From CAZLPW01 sp964561495 (GTDB lineage: Bacteria; Fidelibacterota; Marinisomatia; Marinisomatales; UBA1611), in the NCBI GenBank assembly GCA_964561495.1, contig CAZLPW010000054.1, positions 1-14,020 of the forward strand: a stretch of DNA of 14,020 nucleotides, in the 5' to 3' direction. Within the stretch, counting starts at the first letter, position 1. Every line of letters begins with the position of its first letter. The translations under genes were made by a program, and so were the position numbers. Shown here in pieces: positions 6,514 to 13,925 of this stretch. The notes below the pieces were generated by a model. It worked only from the letters and a program-made list of their open reading frames with translations. It did no database searches and had not been told where the DNA came from.

Positions 6514-6603
6514 TGAAGGTGCTGGTTTGGTACCTTTGGTATGTGGAAGGGGTGGACATTCACGTTGTACCGAGGACATTGTGAAGTCTGCCCCATTTTT
6601 TTT
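6514..6603 (+). ncRNA. Candidate structured small RNA of about 90 nt, family not recognised
   Basis: In an AT-rich spacer, this G-rich block is bounded by a promoter-like pair upstream and a terminator-like hairpin with eight Ts downstream. Foldable elements include a small hairpin TACC-TTT-GGTA (6531-6541), the long 3' hairpin 6549-6594, and 7-base complementarity between 6527-6533 and the loop of that hairpin (6567-6573), which could form a pseudoknot. No gene follows on the plus strand, so it is not an obvious leader or riboswitch; a trans-acting RNA or an elaborate terminator of the HDAC-like gene are the alternatives. It does not resemble tRNA, tmRNA, RNase P RNA or 6S RNA as far as I can judge by eye. 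Confidence 0.45.
6549..6603 (+). terminator. Strong intrinsic terminator-like hairpin
   Basis: GGGGTGGACATTCAC (6549-6563) pairs with GTGAAGTCTGCCCC (6581-6594) as 14 base pairs, including two G-U pairs and one bulged A (6558). The loop is 17 bases, and A plus eight Ts (6596-6603) follow. It points along the plus strand. The reverse strand has no T run after it, so it should not terminate the recX transcript well. Confidence 0.65.
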
Positions 6604-6782
6604 GCTTAAAATATAAAGTTTTTATTTATATAAATATTCTAAATCCAATTATTAAATACTTTAAAAGAATAAATAAAATATATAATCTTTTTTATTTTCA
6701 CTACTGTATGAGTTTTATCAAGCTTGCATTCTGTTACTAATCGTTAATTCAATTGTGAGTATTTAATCCAATAAAATTATAA

Positions 6783-7298
6783 TTATAAAATGATTTTATA
6801 AATCCTCCCAAATTTTTCAATATCATCCCAATAGAAACCCTTCCTTTTTAATAAATTTATTATTTGAACCTTTACTTTATCATCAATGATAGTGCTACTA
6901 TTTTTAGCCAAACGGGCTTTGATTAGCCTAGGTATGATTTCCCTTACTGGAAATTCTTCATAGACAGCTCTTATACTTTCTTCTATAATATCTGGATCAA
7001 TATTGTGTTTTTTTATTTCATTCTTAATACCGATAGGCCCAAGATCTTTATTTTTTACCTTATCGGTTACAAATGATAATGCAAAATCTTTATCATCTAA
7101 ATAGTTTAATCCTTCTAAATAAGATATCGCAGTATCAATATCACATTTTTTAAAGTCTTTTCTTTGTAATCGTTCTATTAGCTCTGATTTACTTCGTTTC
7201 CGATAACGTAATAGACTGAAAGCAGCAGCCTTTACTTTTGATAGAGACTCTGTATCAACTCCTAAATCATTTGAACATTCTGGAGTTTTAAATTTCAA
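6783..7298 (-). CDS. recX: Regulatory protein RecX
   Basis: RecX binds RecA filaments and modulates recombinase activity. The 171-residue, charged, all-helical sequence has the family's three-helix repeats: SLLRYRKRSKSELIERLQRKDF (26-47), then AISYLEGLNYLDDKDFALSF, then LGPIGIKNEIKKHNI. Its place directly downstream of recA, with an 87-base spacer, is the classic arrangement. The start is TTG at 7298, two codons after an in-frame TAA, with AGGA a short distance upstream; no better in-frame start follows closely. The stop at 6783-6785 sits in an AT-only inverted repeat (TTATAAAA, then TGA, then TTTTATAA), too weak to call a terminator with confidence. Confidence 0.9.
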   Translation of the reverse strand: MKFKTPECSNDLGVDTESLSKVKAAAFSLLRYRKRSKSELIERLQRKDFKKCDIDTAISYLEGLNYLDDKDFALSFVTDKVKNKDLGPIGIKNEIKKHNIDPDIIEESIRAVYEEFPVREIIPRLIKARLAKNSSTIIDDKVKVQIINLLKRKGFYWDDIEKFGRIYKIIL

Positions 7299-7385
7299 AT
7301 CTTAATCCTAAATCAGTTTATTTTCTAATAGGACTATGCTCTTAAAGGCTCTTTATTTGTATAATAAAAATTGTCTAAAAGAATG

Positions 7386-8417
7386 TTAATCCTTTTTTGA
7401 TTTTTTATTATTTGATTCTTCATTTAGTCCCATAAACTCTTTTACCTTCTTCGTAATTTCGGCAAGTGTCTCAGGATTATTTTCTAGATACTGTTTTGCA
7501 TTTTCTCTGCCTTGTCCAATTTTAAAATCCCCATATGAAAACCACGCGCCCATCTTTTCAACTATATTTCCTAAAACAGCTAAATCTAAGATATCCCCAA
7601 TTACAGAAATACCCTTCCCATACATAATATCAAACTCGCTCTGCTTGAATGGAGGTGCGACTTTATTTTTAATAACTTTTACTCTTACTTTGCTTCCGAC
7701 ACTATCAACTCCATCCTTTAAAGTAGTGATGCGTCTTATTTCCATTCTAATTGATGAATAAAATTTAAGCGCTCTACCACCTGGTGTGGTCTCTGGATTT
7801 CCAAACATGACACCAATTTTTTCACGTATCTGATTAATAAATATCACAGTTGCATTTGATCGACTTACAGTACCTGTCAATTTTCTTAAAGCCTGAGACA
7901 TCAGCCGGGCTTGGAGCCCTACATGTGTATCTCCCATCTCCCCATCCAGTTCAGCCTTTGGAACCAGAGCTGCGACAGAGTCAATTACGATTACATCTAG
8001 AGCGCTACTTCTAACTAAAGTTTCACAAATCTCTAAGGCCTGCTCACCACTATCTGGTTGTGAGATAAGCAATTCTTCTACATTGACACCTAATTTTTTT
8101 GAATACTCTGGGTCCACTGCATGCTCAGCATCAATATAAGCTGCATGACCCCCAGATTTTTGAGCCTCCGCTACAATATGAAGCGCAAGAGTGGTCTTTC
8201 CAGAAGATTCAGGACCATATATTTCAACGATCCTTCCTTTTGGCACTCCTCCCACTCCTAATGCAACATCTAAAGATAAACATCCTGTTGAAATAACATT
8301 ATCCATTTGAGAAAAAGTATTTTCGCCTAAGCGCATAATTGACCCTTTCCCAAACTGTCGGTCGATTTGGGTAATCGCAAGTTCTAAAGCTTTTTCTCTT
8401 TTTTTATCAGCAGCCAT
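7386..8417 (-). CDS. recA: Recombinase RecA
   Basis: RecA forms ATP-dependent filaments on single-stranded DNA and drives strand exchange and LexA-type cleavage where that exists. At 343 residues it is of normal length. It has Walker A GPESSGKT (68-75), the catalytic Glu region YIDAEHA (94-100), Walker B VIVIDS (142-147), the L1 region (about 157-166), and L2 with NQIREKIGVMFGNPETTPGG (195-214). The C-terminus ends in a short Lys/Asn-rich tail (NNKKSKKD), without the strongly acidic tail of E. coli RecA. The ATG at 8417 is preceded by AAGGAG at ten bases, one of the clearest ribosome sites in the window. No intein or insertion is seen, and I found no convincing LexA box. Confidence 0.98.
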   Translation of the reverse strand: MAADKKREKALELAITQIDRQFGKGSIMRLGENTFSQMDNVISTGCLSLDVALGVGGVPKGRIVEIYGPESSGKTTLALHIVAEAQKSGGHAAYIDAEHAVDPEYSKKLGVNVEELLISQPDSGEQALEICETLVRSSALDVIVIDSVAALVPKAELDGEMGDTHVGLQARLMSQALRKLTGTVSRSNATVIFINQIREKIGVMFGNPETTPGGRALKFYSSIRMEIRRITTLKDGVDSVGSKVRVKVIKNKVAPPFKQSEFDIMYGKGISVIGDILDLAVLGNIVEKMGAWFSYGDFKIGQGRENAKQYLENNPETLAEITKKVKEFMGLNEESNNKKSKKD

Positions 8418-8427
8418 ATTATTGAGT

Positions 8428-8433
8428 CTCCTT
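8428..8433 (-). promoter_or_regulatory. Shine-Dalgarno of recA, overlapping the thpR stop
   Basis: AAGGAG lies 10 bases before the recA ATG. The thpR TAA stop (8432-8434) is part of TAAGGAG, so termination of thpR and initiation of recA occur at the same spot, which favours translational coupling. Confidence 0.75.
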
Positions 8434-9010
8434 ATATATTTTCTCCTAATGGAAATGACTTTAGTATTGTATAAACTGCTCCATCAGTCAACAATTCACT
8501 GCACAAAAATTGCACACGATCAGCGTGGAAAACAATCCCATCATATGATGATTTTAAAAATTCATTTATATCTGGAGTATGTTTTTGAGGGTATCTGATT
8601 CTAGCAATTGTAATATGAGGAACAAAGCTTTTTTCCTCAATATAATAGCCCAATGGAGTAAGAAGGCTATTAATCTCTTTTACAATAAGCTCTAATTTTT
8701 TAGTATCACCAGCAATCCCGAGCCATAGAACCCGAGGTCTTGTAGGCACAGGAAAACACCCAGTCTTTTCTATGGTTAACTCTAATGGTTTATAATTACA
8801 AAAAATATCCTTTGTAGCTGCTACGATTGGTTCAATCGCATCTGTAGGAGTATGCCCTAAGAATGATAGAGTTATGTGTAATTGATAATCCCTTACCCAC
8901 TTCACCTCGCTTTTACTATCTTTCATTGACCTATAGAACATATTTTTTACTGACCTTACCTGCTCAGGTACTGGTATAGAGAAAAAGGTTCTTACAAGCT
9001 TTTCTTTCAT
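8432..9010 (-). CDS. thpR: RNA 2',3'-cyclic phosphodiesterase (LigT/ThpR family)
   Basis: This is a 2H-phosphoesterase that opens 2',3'-cyclic phosphate RNA ends to 2'-phosphates. The two signature motifs are both present: HITL at His45-Thr47 (YQLHITLSFLGH) and HITI at His132-Thr134 (FVPHITIARIRYP). The length of 192 residues is typical, and RTFFSIPVP at the N-terminus matches the usual beta strand. The ATG at 9010 overlaps the cinA stop as ATGA, so translation is probably coupled. A place next to cinA and recA is common for this gene, although the functional link is not understood. Confidence 0.92.
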   Translation of the reverse strand: MKEKLVRTFFSIPVPEQVRSVKNMFYRSMKDSKSEVKWVRDYQLHITLSFLGHTPTDAIEPIVAATKDIFCNYKPLELTIEKTGCFPVPTRPRVLWLGIAGDTKKLELIVKEINSLLTPLGYYIEEKSFVPHITIARIRYPQKHTPDINEFLKSSYDGIVFHADRVQFLCSELLTDGAVYTILKSFPLGENI

Positions 9011-10227
9011 TCGCCAATCTTCATCCTAAGCTCATTTAGCGCTAATTGACTAGCCTTCAATTTATTTAGCTCACGATCATTTATAAAATTTCTTTTAGTT
9101 ACAAAAACATTATTTTTATCAGCTACACCAACAAAAACAGTTCCTACAGGTTTCTCAGGACTACCACCATCAGGGCCAGCTATTCCAGTAACTGATAGAC
9201 CTAAATCCGCGCCAGTTTTTTCTAAAATATTTTTCGCCATTTCTTCTGCTGTCTCTTTACTAACTGCACCATGTTTTTCTAATATAAATCTATCCACACC
9301 CAACATTTTTTCCTTTAGAAAGTTACTGTATACTATAGTCCCCCCTAAAAATATTTTTGAAGAACCTGATACCTGAGTAATACGGTGACCAATAAGACCT
9401 CCCGTACAAGACTCTGCTGTAGCTATTTTCTTATTCTTTTTAATCGCTAAATCAACCACAATTTTTTCCATGGAATTATCAGAGTCTGAATAAAAAACTT
9501 TATTATCTAAAATATTAATGATATCTGATTGCATATCATTAATTAGTTTTTGATCATCACTTTTCATTCTAATATCAACACCATTGTATGAAGGATAATA
9601 ACCTACTGCACAATTAGAATTTTTAGTTATAGCACCATCAGTCATTTCAAAAATTTTAGATTCGGATATTCCAGTTGTTCTAATTATCGCTGTGTATTTC
9701 TTTTTGATCTCATATTTATTGACAACGGGGAAGACATAATCATTTATCATACTTTTCATCTCGGCAGGGACTCCTGGAAGTATTATTATGGATACCTTTT
9801 TGTGGTTAATATGGAAACCTCTTGCAGATCCTAAAGGATTTTTTATTATATGCCCTCTATGGGGTACCATTGCTTGGGAGCGATTTGATTCACTTATTTG
9901 AATTCCCATTTGATAAAATTTATTTTTTAATTGTCCCCAATAATTCTTATCAAATTTTTCTGAAATAGATAAAAAATCAAAAATAGTCTTCCTAGTAATA
10001 TCATCTGAAGTTGGACCTAAACCTCCAGTAGTAATGATCATTTCAGGGGCCATTGTTAAAAGTCTATCTAAAGTAATTTTAATAGAAGATTCATTGTCTG
10101 GAATAGTGGCCTGATATATTATTGAGCATCCAAAATCTGAGAGCTTTCTTGCAATCCACGAAAAATTCGTGTTTACTGTATTACCTGATAATAATTCATC
10201 GCCTATTGATAATAATGCTACATTCAT
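9007..10227 (-). CDS. cinA: CinA-like protein: NMN amidohydrolase with MoaB/MogA-like domain
   Basis: CinA has an N-terminal molybdopterin-binding-like (COG1058) domain, linked in the family to ADP-ribose or NAD-derivative pyrophosphatase activity, and a C-terminal PncC domain that deamidates nicotinamide mononucleotide in pyridine nucleotide recycling. Numbered from Met1 at 10227 (406 residues), the motifs are LLSIGDELLSG (5-15), TTGGLGPTSDD (66-76), LPGVPAEM (150-157), ATAESCTGG (269-277) and GIAGPDGGSPEKPVGTV (348-364). I chose the ATG at 10227 because it overlaps the pgpA stop as ATGA and starts directly at the first beta strand. A TTG nine bases upstream (10236) is possible but less likely. 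cinA next to recA is a conserved arrangement in many bacteria. Confidence 0.93.
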   Translation of the reverse strand: MNVALLSIGDELLSGNTVNTNFSWIARKLSDFGCSIIYQATIPDNESSIKITLDRLLTMAPEMIITTGGLGPTSDDITRKTIFDFLSISEKFDKNYWGQLKNKFYQMGIQISESNRSQAMVPHRGHIIKNPLGSARGFHINHKKVSIIILPGVPAEMKSMINDYVFPVVNKYEIKKKYTAIIRTTGISESKIFEMTDGAITKNSNCAVGYYPSYNGVDIRMKSDDQKLINDMQSDIINILDNKVFYSDSDNSMEKIVVDLAIKKNKKIATAESCTGGLIGHRITQVSGSSKIFLGGTIVYSNFLKEKMLGVDRFILEKHGAVSKETAEEMAKNILEKTGADLGLSVTGIAGPDGGSPEKPVGTVFVGVADKNNVFVTKRNFINDRELNKLKASQLALNELRMKIGE

Positions 10228-10688
10228 CTTATCCAAAAAATATAGAGACTTTGGGTTATAAAAAGCGCAAGGATCCCAGCTACAATATCATCAAGCATTA
10301 CACCTGCGCCAGTTTTCATATTGTCCATCAGTTGTACTGGTCCAGGCTTAAATATATCAAAAACCCTAAACCAAAAAAATGCAACCAAACCCCAAACAAA
10401 ACTATGGGGTAATAACCATAACGCTATCCACTGCCCAACCCACTCATCTAAGACAAATGCCGAAGGATCTTCTTCATCCCAAACTTCAATTAAAATGTTA
10501 GCGCTTACAACACCAACAAAGAATAAGCCCAAGTTAATAAGTAAAAATAATGAGTTGTCAATATAAGGAAGTAAAAAATACCAGCCTATCAAAGCACCAG
10601 CACTACCCCATGTGCCTGGCGCTATTGGTAAGCGACCTAGAAAAAAAACAGTACCAACTATTTCGACTATTCTAGTTGTGAGGCCCAT
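10224..10688 (-). CDS. pgpA: Phosphatidylglycerophosphatase A
   Basis: This inner-membrane enzyme removes the phosphate from phosphatidylglycerol phosphate to give phosphatidylglycerol, the step directly after PgsA. The 154-residue protein carries the family motifs APGTWGS (23-29), DPSAFVLDEWVGQW (74-87), WFRVFDIFKPGP (106-117) and TGAGVMLDDIVAG (126-138), with several hydrophobic helices between them. The Asp- and Glu-rich motifs are the presumed Mg-dependent catalytic face. Its ATG lies inside the end of pgsA (17-base overlap), so the two consecutive pathway enzymes are translationally coupled. No Shine-Dalgarno is seen. Confidence 0.95.
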   Translation of the reverse strand: MGLTTRIVEIVGTVFFLGRLPIAPGTWGSAGALIGWYFLLPYIDNSLFLLINLGLFFVGVVSANILIEVWDEEDPSAFVLDEWVGQWIALWLLPHSFVWGLVAFFWFRVFDIFKPGPVQLMDNMKTGAGVMLDDIVAGILALFITQSLYIFWIR

Positions 10689-11274
10689 TAATTTTTATAA
10701 AACTATAGATTGCAGATTTATTTGTGTATAAATAATTGATACCAGTGTATACAGTGAAGAGTGTAACTAAGAGTGTTAGGCTGTAAACTAGATTATACCT
10801 CTGTGATAACTCTAAAAATGAGTATAACCAATCAATAGAGACACCATTTAAACTTAAAATTATAAGCGTGAAAATAATTATTACCACCTGGGTCGTAGTC
10901 TTTGCTTTTGCTACATTAGAGGTTACCATTTCTAAGCCTTTGTGACTCATTGCAACTCTTAATCCAGTTATAAACAGATCTCGAAATATAATTAAGCAAA
11001 CCATCCAATAGTCAATCACGCCAATAATAGCGAAAGAAATAAATGCAGACGAAACCAATATCTTATCTGCTAGAGGGTCTAAGAACTGTCCCTCTTTTGA
11101 TACCTGATTATACTTTCGTGCGTAGTATCCATCTATTGAATCAGTTATACTAGCTACTATGAAAATAATTAAGGACCATAGTTTCGCAGATGGATGATCA
11201 TAAAAGAGGAAGATAATAAAGAATGGAGTCATTAAAATCCTTCCAAATGTAAGTATGTTAGGTACTGTTAAAAT
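10672..11274 (-). CDS. pgsA: CDP-diacylglycerol--glycerol-3-phosphate 3-phosphatidyltransferase
   Basis: PgsA makes phosphatidylglycerol phosphate from CDP-diacylglycerol and glycerol-3-phosphate at the inner membrane. The CDP-alcohol phosphotransferase signature D-x2-DG-x2-AR-x8-G-x3-D-x3-D is complete (DSIDGYYAR, then GQFLDPLADK), and several transmembrane helices follow. The first in-frame ATG (11232) would give MTPFFIIFLF and lose the conserved N-terminal PNILTxxRI segment. That segment is encoded just upstream in frame (TVPNILTFGRIL). The only ribosome site is AAGGGAGG, which points to an ATT codon at 11272-11274, giving a 200-residue protein that starts (M)LTVPNILT. No ATG, GTG or TTG exists between that site and 11232. 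I therefore call the longer form; the ATG at 11232 is the fallback. The start overlaps the end of recR by seven bases. Confidence 0.93.
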   Translation of the reverse strand: MLTVPNILTFGRILMTPFFIIFLFYDHPSAKLWSLIIFIVASITDSIDGYYARKYNQVSKEGQFLDPLADKILVSSAFISFAIIGVIDYWMVCLIIFRDLFITGLRVAMSHKGLEMVTSNVAKAKTTTQVVIIIFTLIILSLNGVSIDWLYSFLELSQRYNLVYSLTLLVTLFTVYTGINYLYTNKSAIYSFIKINGPHN

Positions 11275-11861
11275 AATGTCCTCCCTTCTAGTGCCCTAAT
11301 AATTGTTGCTTCATCTGTATACTCTAGATCACCTCCCACAGGTATCCCTCTGGCAATTCTTGTTACTTTAATATCCATCTCTTTAAAGATGTTTGATAAA
11401 AACAGTGCAGTAGTCTCTCCTTCAACTGTGGGGTTAGTAGCAATAACCACCTCCATTCCTAGCTTCACTCTATCCATTAACTTACTTATATTTAAATCAT
11501 CTGGGCCGATTCCATCTAGTGGTGACAGAGATCCTCCAAGAACATGGTATTTGCCATCAAAAAAGTTTGCCTTTTCAAAAACAAATATATCTTGTGCATT
11601 TTCAACAATGCAAAGGACCATTTCATTCCGATTTGGATCTAAACAAATCTCGCATATATCATTCTCAGAAAACCCCCCACAAGTGGAACACTCTATTACT
11701 CCTTCTTGCAGTTCGTTTATTGCACTGGACAAGTTTTGCAGATCATCCTTATCAGTTTTAAGCAAATAAAATGCTAACCTCTGCGCTGTTTTTTTCCCTA
11801 CACCTGGCAGTAATGATAATTGATCTATCAAATTGGTTAAACTGCTTGGAAGACTATTCAA
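11268..11861 (-). CDS. recR: Recombination mediator RecR
   Basis: RecR works with RecO (and RecF) to load RecA onto SSB-coated gaps. The 197-residue protein shows the expected order: helix-hairpin-helix LPGVGKKTAQRLAF (18-31), a four-cysteine zinc finger with Cys58, Cys61, Cys70 and Cys73, and a Toprim domain from about 80 to 174 (VLCIVEN, YHVLGGSLSPLDGIGPDDL, ATNPTVEGETTALFL). The start is TTG at 11861, one base after the ybaB stop; no ATG is available near the family's usual N-terminus. ybaB-recR next to dnaX is one of the most conserved bacterial gene clusters. The 3' end overlaps the inferred pgsA start. Confidence 0.96.
   Translation of the reverse strand: MNSLPSSLTNLIDQLSLLPGVGKKTAQRLAFYLLKTDKDDLQNLSSAINELQEGVIECSTCGGFSENDICEICLDPNRNEMVLCIVENAQDIFVFEKANFFDGKYHVLGGSLSPLDGIGPDDLNISKLMDRVKLGMEVVIATNPTVEGETTALFLSNIFKEMDIKVTRIARGIPVGGDLEYTDEATIIRALEGRTLF
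11280..11287 (-). promoter_or_regulatory. Shine-Dalgarno that sets the pgsA start
   Basis: AAGGGAGG inside the last codons of recR is among the strongest ribosome sites in the window. It lies five bases before the ATT at 11272-11274 but nearly 50 bases before the ATG at 11232, so it supports the upstream start. Confidence 0.6.
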
Positions 11862-11862
11862 T

Positions 11863-12186
11863 TTACATGCCTGGAATTTTTAGACCTGACAACATCCCAC
11901 CTGCTACAGAATTCATTTTTTCTTGAGATAGACTTTTAGCTTTATTTAATACCCTATTTACTGAAGACACAATTAAATCCTCCAGCATTTCTTTATCTTC
12001 TTCAAGTGCCTCGTTTGAAATTTCAATCTTCAATATTTCTTGTCTCCCATTTGCTGTGGCAGTGACCATACCACCCGCAGTATCTGATTTTACAACTAAA
12101 TCGCCCAACTCTTCTTGTATAGATTCCATATTCTTTTGCATCTCCTGAGCCTGCTTAAGAATCGAAGACATTTTACCTTTTAGCAT
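11863..12186 (-). CDS. ybaB: Nucleoid-associated protein YbaB/EbfC
   Basis: This is a small dimeric DNA-binding protein found between dnaX and recR in very many bacteria. Its 107 residues match the family: a charged N-terminal helix (ILKQAQEMQKNMESIQEELG), a central sheet with VTATANGRQEILKIEIS, a helix with EMLEDLIVSSVNRVLNKA, and a Gly/Met-rich C-terminus (GGMLSGLKIPGM). The ATG at 12186 is preceded by AGGAG at six bases, which contains the dnaX stop codon. Confidence 0.95.
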   Translation of the reverse strand: MLKGKMSSILKQAQEMQKNMESIQEELGDLVVKSDTAGGMVTATANGRQEILKIEISNEALEEDKEMLEDLIVSSVNRVLNKAKSLSQEKMNSVAGGMLSGLKIPGM

Positions 12187-12192
12187 GATTTT

Positions 12193-12197
12193 CTCCT
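12193..12197 (-). promoter_or_regulatory. Shine-Dalgarno of ybaB, overlapping the dnaX stop
   Basis: AGGAG lies six bases before the ybaB ATG. The dnaX TAG (12196-12198) shares bases with it, the same stop-in-SD arrangement as thpR/recA. Confidence 0.7.
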
Positions 12198-13863
12198 AAC
12201 GTAATATTTCACCATCAAACAGATCAACTACATGATCTAATACTTCTTTATTGTTTTTTAAACCCACTGATACTTTCTTATCTTTTTCCATCACTTTTTC
12301 ATGGCCATCTGGATTTTTACTAAATTCTATTTTGATGGATTGGTTAACTTTATCAGAAATCTTTTTTTCTAAAAAGGCTTTACCTTTTTGAGCAATTTTA
12401 GAATTGAAATTACTTTTATCATTTACCTTAACTATTAATATATTATTGTTCAATCCCTTAGGTAAATAGTCTTCTATAGCTGCACCTAGAGAAGGTTTTT
12501 CGTTATTAACAATTTGAATTATTTCAGGCCATATTTTATATATCGAATCAAAAGAAATATCGAAGCTAATATTACCTTCCTCTTTAGAATCTAATTTGTT
12601 CTCCAAAATATTTTCTTTTTTGTCTACATCTTTTTGTTTAGGAGATATATCTTCAGATATTGGGATACTTTTAATGTTTTCTTTTAAAGGTTGATTAATC
12701 TTTTTACTCTTATATTCATTAAAGTCTGATTCTAATTTTTTCTCATCTCCCATTAAGATTTCCTCAATCGTAATCGCTGAGTCCATTTCTATTAGCTTAA
12801 ACGCTGTCATCTCCAATACTAAAAATGGATCATGAGCCTGCCTAATAGTTTTGCTAACATCAGAAAGTATTTGAGCTATACGCAATAAATCCATTCTATT
12901 CCATTTCGAGGCCTCTTCGATATATCTCATCTTATTTTCTTGATTAAGGTCCAACAATGAATCACCATTTTTCATACCTGCATACATAAGATTTCGGACA
13001 TGCTGGCTGATACCATTTAAAACTTCCGATGCAGGCACACCAAACTCTAAAAATCGCGCAAGCGTTTTAACCAAGACCTCTTCATTTTTTTCTAAAATAG
13101 ATTTCGTAAAATCAAAAAACAAATCACTGCTAATGAGACCTAAGGCATCCATAACAGATTTGTATTCAATTTTATCTCCACAGAATGCTATTACCTGATC
13201 TAGTAGACTGAGGGCATCTCTCATGCTCCCATCTGCCTTTCTAGATATAAGTGAAATCGACTCATTATCAAAACTGATTTTTTCATTTTCAAGAATAATA
13301 TTTAAATGTTGAATTATATCAACGGACGAAATTCTATTAAAATCAAAACGCTGACATCTTGAAATTATCGTTGGAGGTATTTTATGCGCATCAGTCGTAC
13401 AAAAAATAAATTTCGCATGACTCGGGGGCTCTTCTAATGTCCTTAGAAGCGCATTAAATGCTTGATTCGTGAGCATGTGCACCTCATCAATTATAATAAC
13501 TTTATAGGTGCAATTCATAGGTGCAAACTTAATCTGCTCCCTTAAGCTCCTAATCTCTTCAATTCCGCGGTTTGACGCACCATCAATTTCAAGAACATCA
13601 ATCGATCTCCCTCCAGCAATTTCTAAAGAAATATTTGATTTCGGATCATACTTTGCATTAGGGCCATCTTCTGCATTTAAAGACATAGCCATCAAACGCG
13701 CCATTGTAGTTTTTCCAACGCCTCTAGGACCAGAAAAAATATATCCCTGAGCGATCCTATTTCTTGAAAAGGAATTAATTAAAGTCTGTGTTACATGATT
13801 CTGACCAACAACATCTTCAAATCTTTGAGGTCGCCATTTAATCGATAGTACTTTATATTCCAT
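12196..13863 (-). CDS. dnaX: DNA polymerase III subunit tau/gamma (DnaX)
   Basis: This is the ATPase of the clamp loader that places the sliding clamp on primed DNA. The 555-residue protein shows the AAA+ core: RPQRFEDVVGQ (11-21), Walker A GPRGVGKT (45-52), VLEIDGASNRGIEEIR (90-105), Walker B IIIDEVH (123-129), LLRTLEEPP (139-147), sensor 1 FIFCTTD (152-158) and SRC arginine finger (168-170). The zinc module usually found between Walker A and LEIDAASN is present in length but has no cysteine: LNAEDGPNAKYDPKSNISLE at 62-81, with Ala64 in place of the first Cys. A variable Lys/Glu-rich linker (about 375-425) leads to a C-terminal tau-like domain with IWPEIIQIVNNEKPSLGA. An A AAA AAG heptamer occurs at codon 501. 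The gene follows the SRP RNA and leads the operon. Confidence 0.96.
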   Translation of the reverse strand: MEYKVLSIKWRPQRFEDVVGQNHVTQTLINSFSRNRIAQGYIFSGPRGVGKTTMARLMAMSLNAEDGPNAKYDPKSNISLEIAGGRSIDVLEIDGASNRGIEEIRSLREQIKFAPMNCTYKVIIIDEVHMLTNQAFNALLRTLEEPPSHAKFIFCTTDAHKIPPTIISRCQRFDFNRISSVDIIQHLNIILENEKISFDNESISLISRKADGSMRDALSLLDQVIAFCGDKIEYKSVMDALGLISSDLFFDFTKSILEKNEEVLVKTLARFLEFGVPASEVLNGISQHVRNLMYAGMKNGDSLLDLNQENKMRYIEEASKWNRMDLLRIAQILSDVSKTIRQAHDPFLVLEMTAFKLIEMDSAITIEEILMGDEKKLESDFNEYKSKKINQPLKENIKSIPISEDISPKQKDVDKKENILENKLDSKEEGNISFDISFDSIYKIWPEIIQIVNNEKPSLGAAIEDYLPKGLNNNILIVKVNDKSNFNSKIAQKGKAFLEKKISDKVNQSIKIEFSKNPDGHEKVMEKDKKVSVGLKNNKEVLDHVVDLFDGEILR

Positions 13864-13925
13864 AAATTTTTTTTAAATCGGCCGTGCGCTATCTTTCGAA
13901 CACCTTATATACATGTTCACACATC

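Larger units (their letters stand above)
6416..6782. other. Intergenic region without a protein gene; contains a candidate small RNA
   Basis: This region of 367 bases lies between the convergent HDAC-like and recX genes. I see no open frame worth calling on either strand. The part at 6508-6603 is distinctly richer in G and structured (see the RNA and terminator entries). The rest (6604-6782) is extremely AT-rich and shows nothing I can name apart from short A/T repeats. Confidence 0.7.

Noticed and set aside
6783..6801. AT-only inverted repeat at the recX stop as a terminator
   Set aside because: The stem is made only of A-T pairs within coding sequence and lacks stability and a clear T run in the minus direction. 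Such repeats are expected by chance in this composition.
8099..8296. Plus-strand open frame inside recA
   Set aside because: It is a shadow of the RecA Walker A region on the opposite strand, with no protein-like motifs.
11389..11769. Long plus-strand open frame inside recR
   Set aside because: It is fully antisense to conserved zinc-finger and Toprim codons of RecR. Its length is explained by the codon pattern of the true gene.
12595..12630. Second run of six A in dnaX (GAC AAA AAA GAA) as a frameshift site
   Set aside because: The zero frame does not fit the X XXY YYZ pattern, and the run is shorter than those known for transcriptional slippage.
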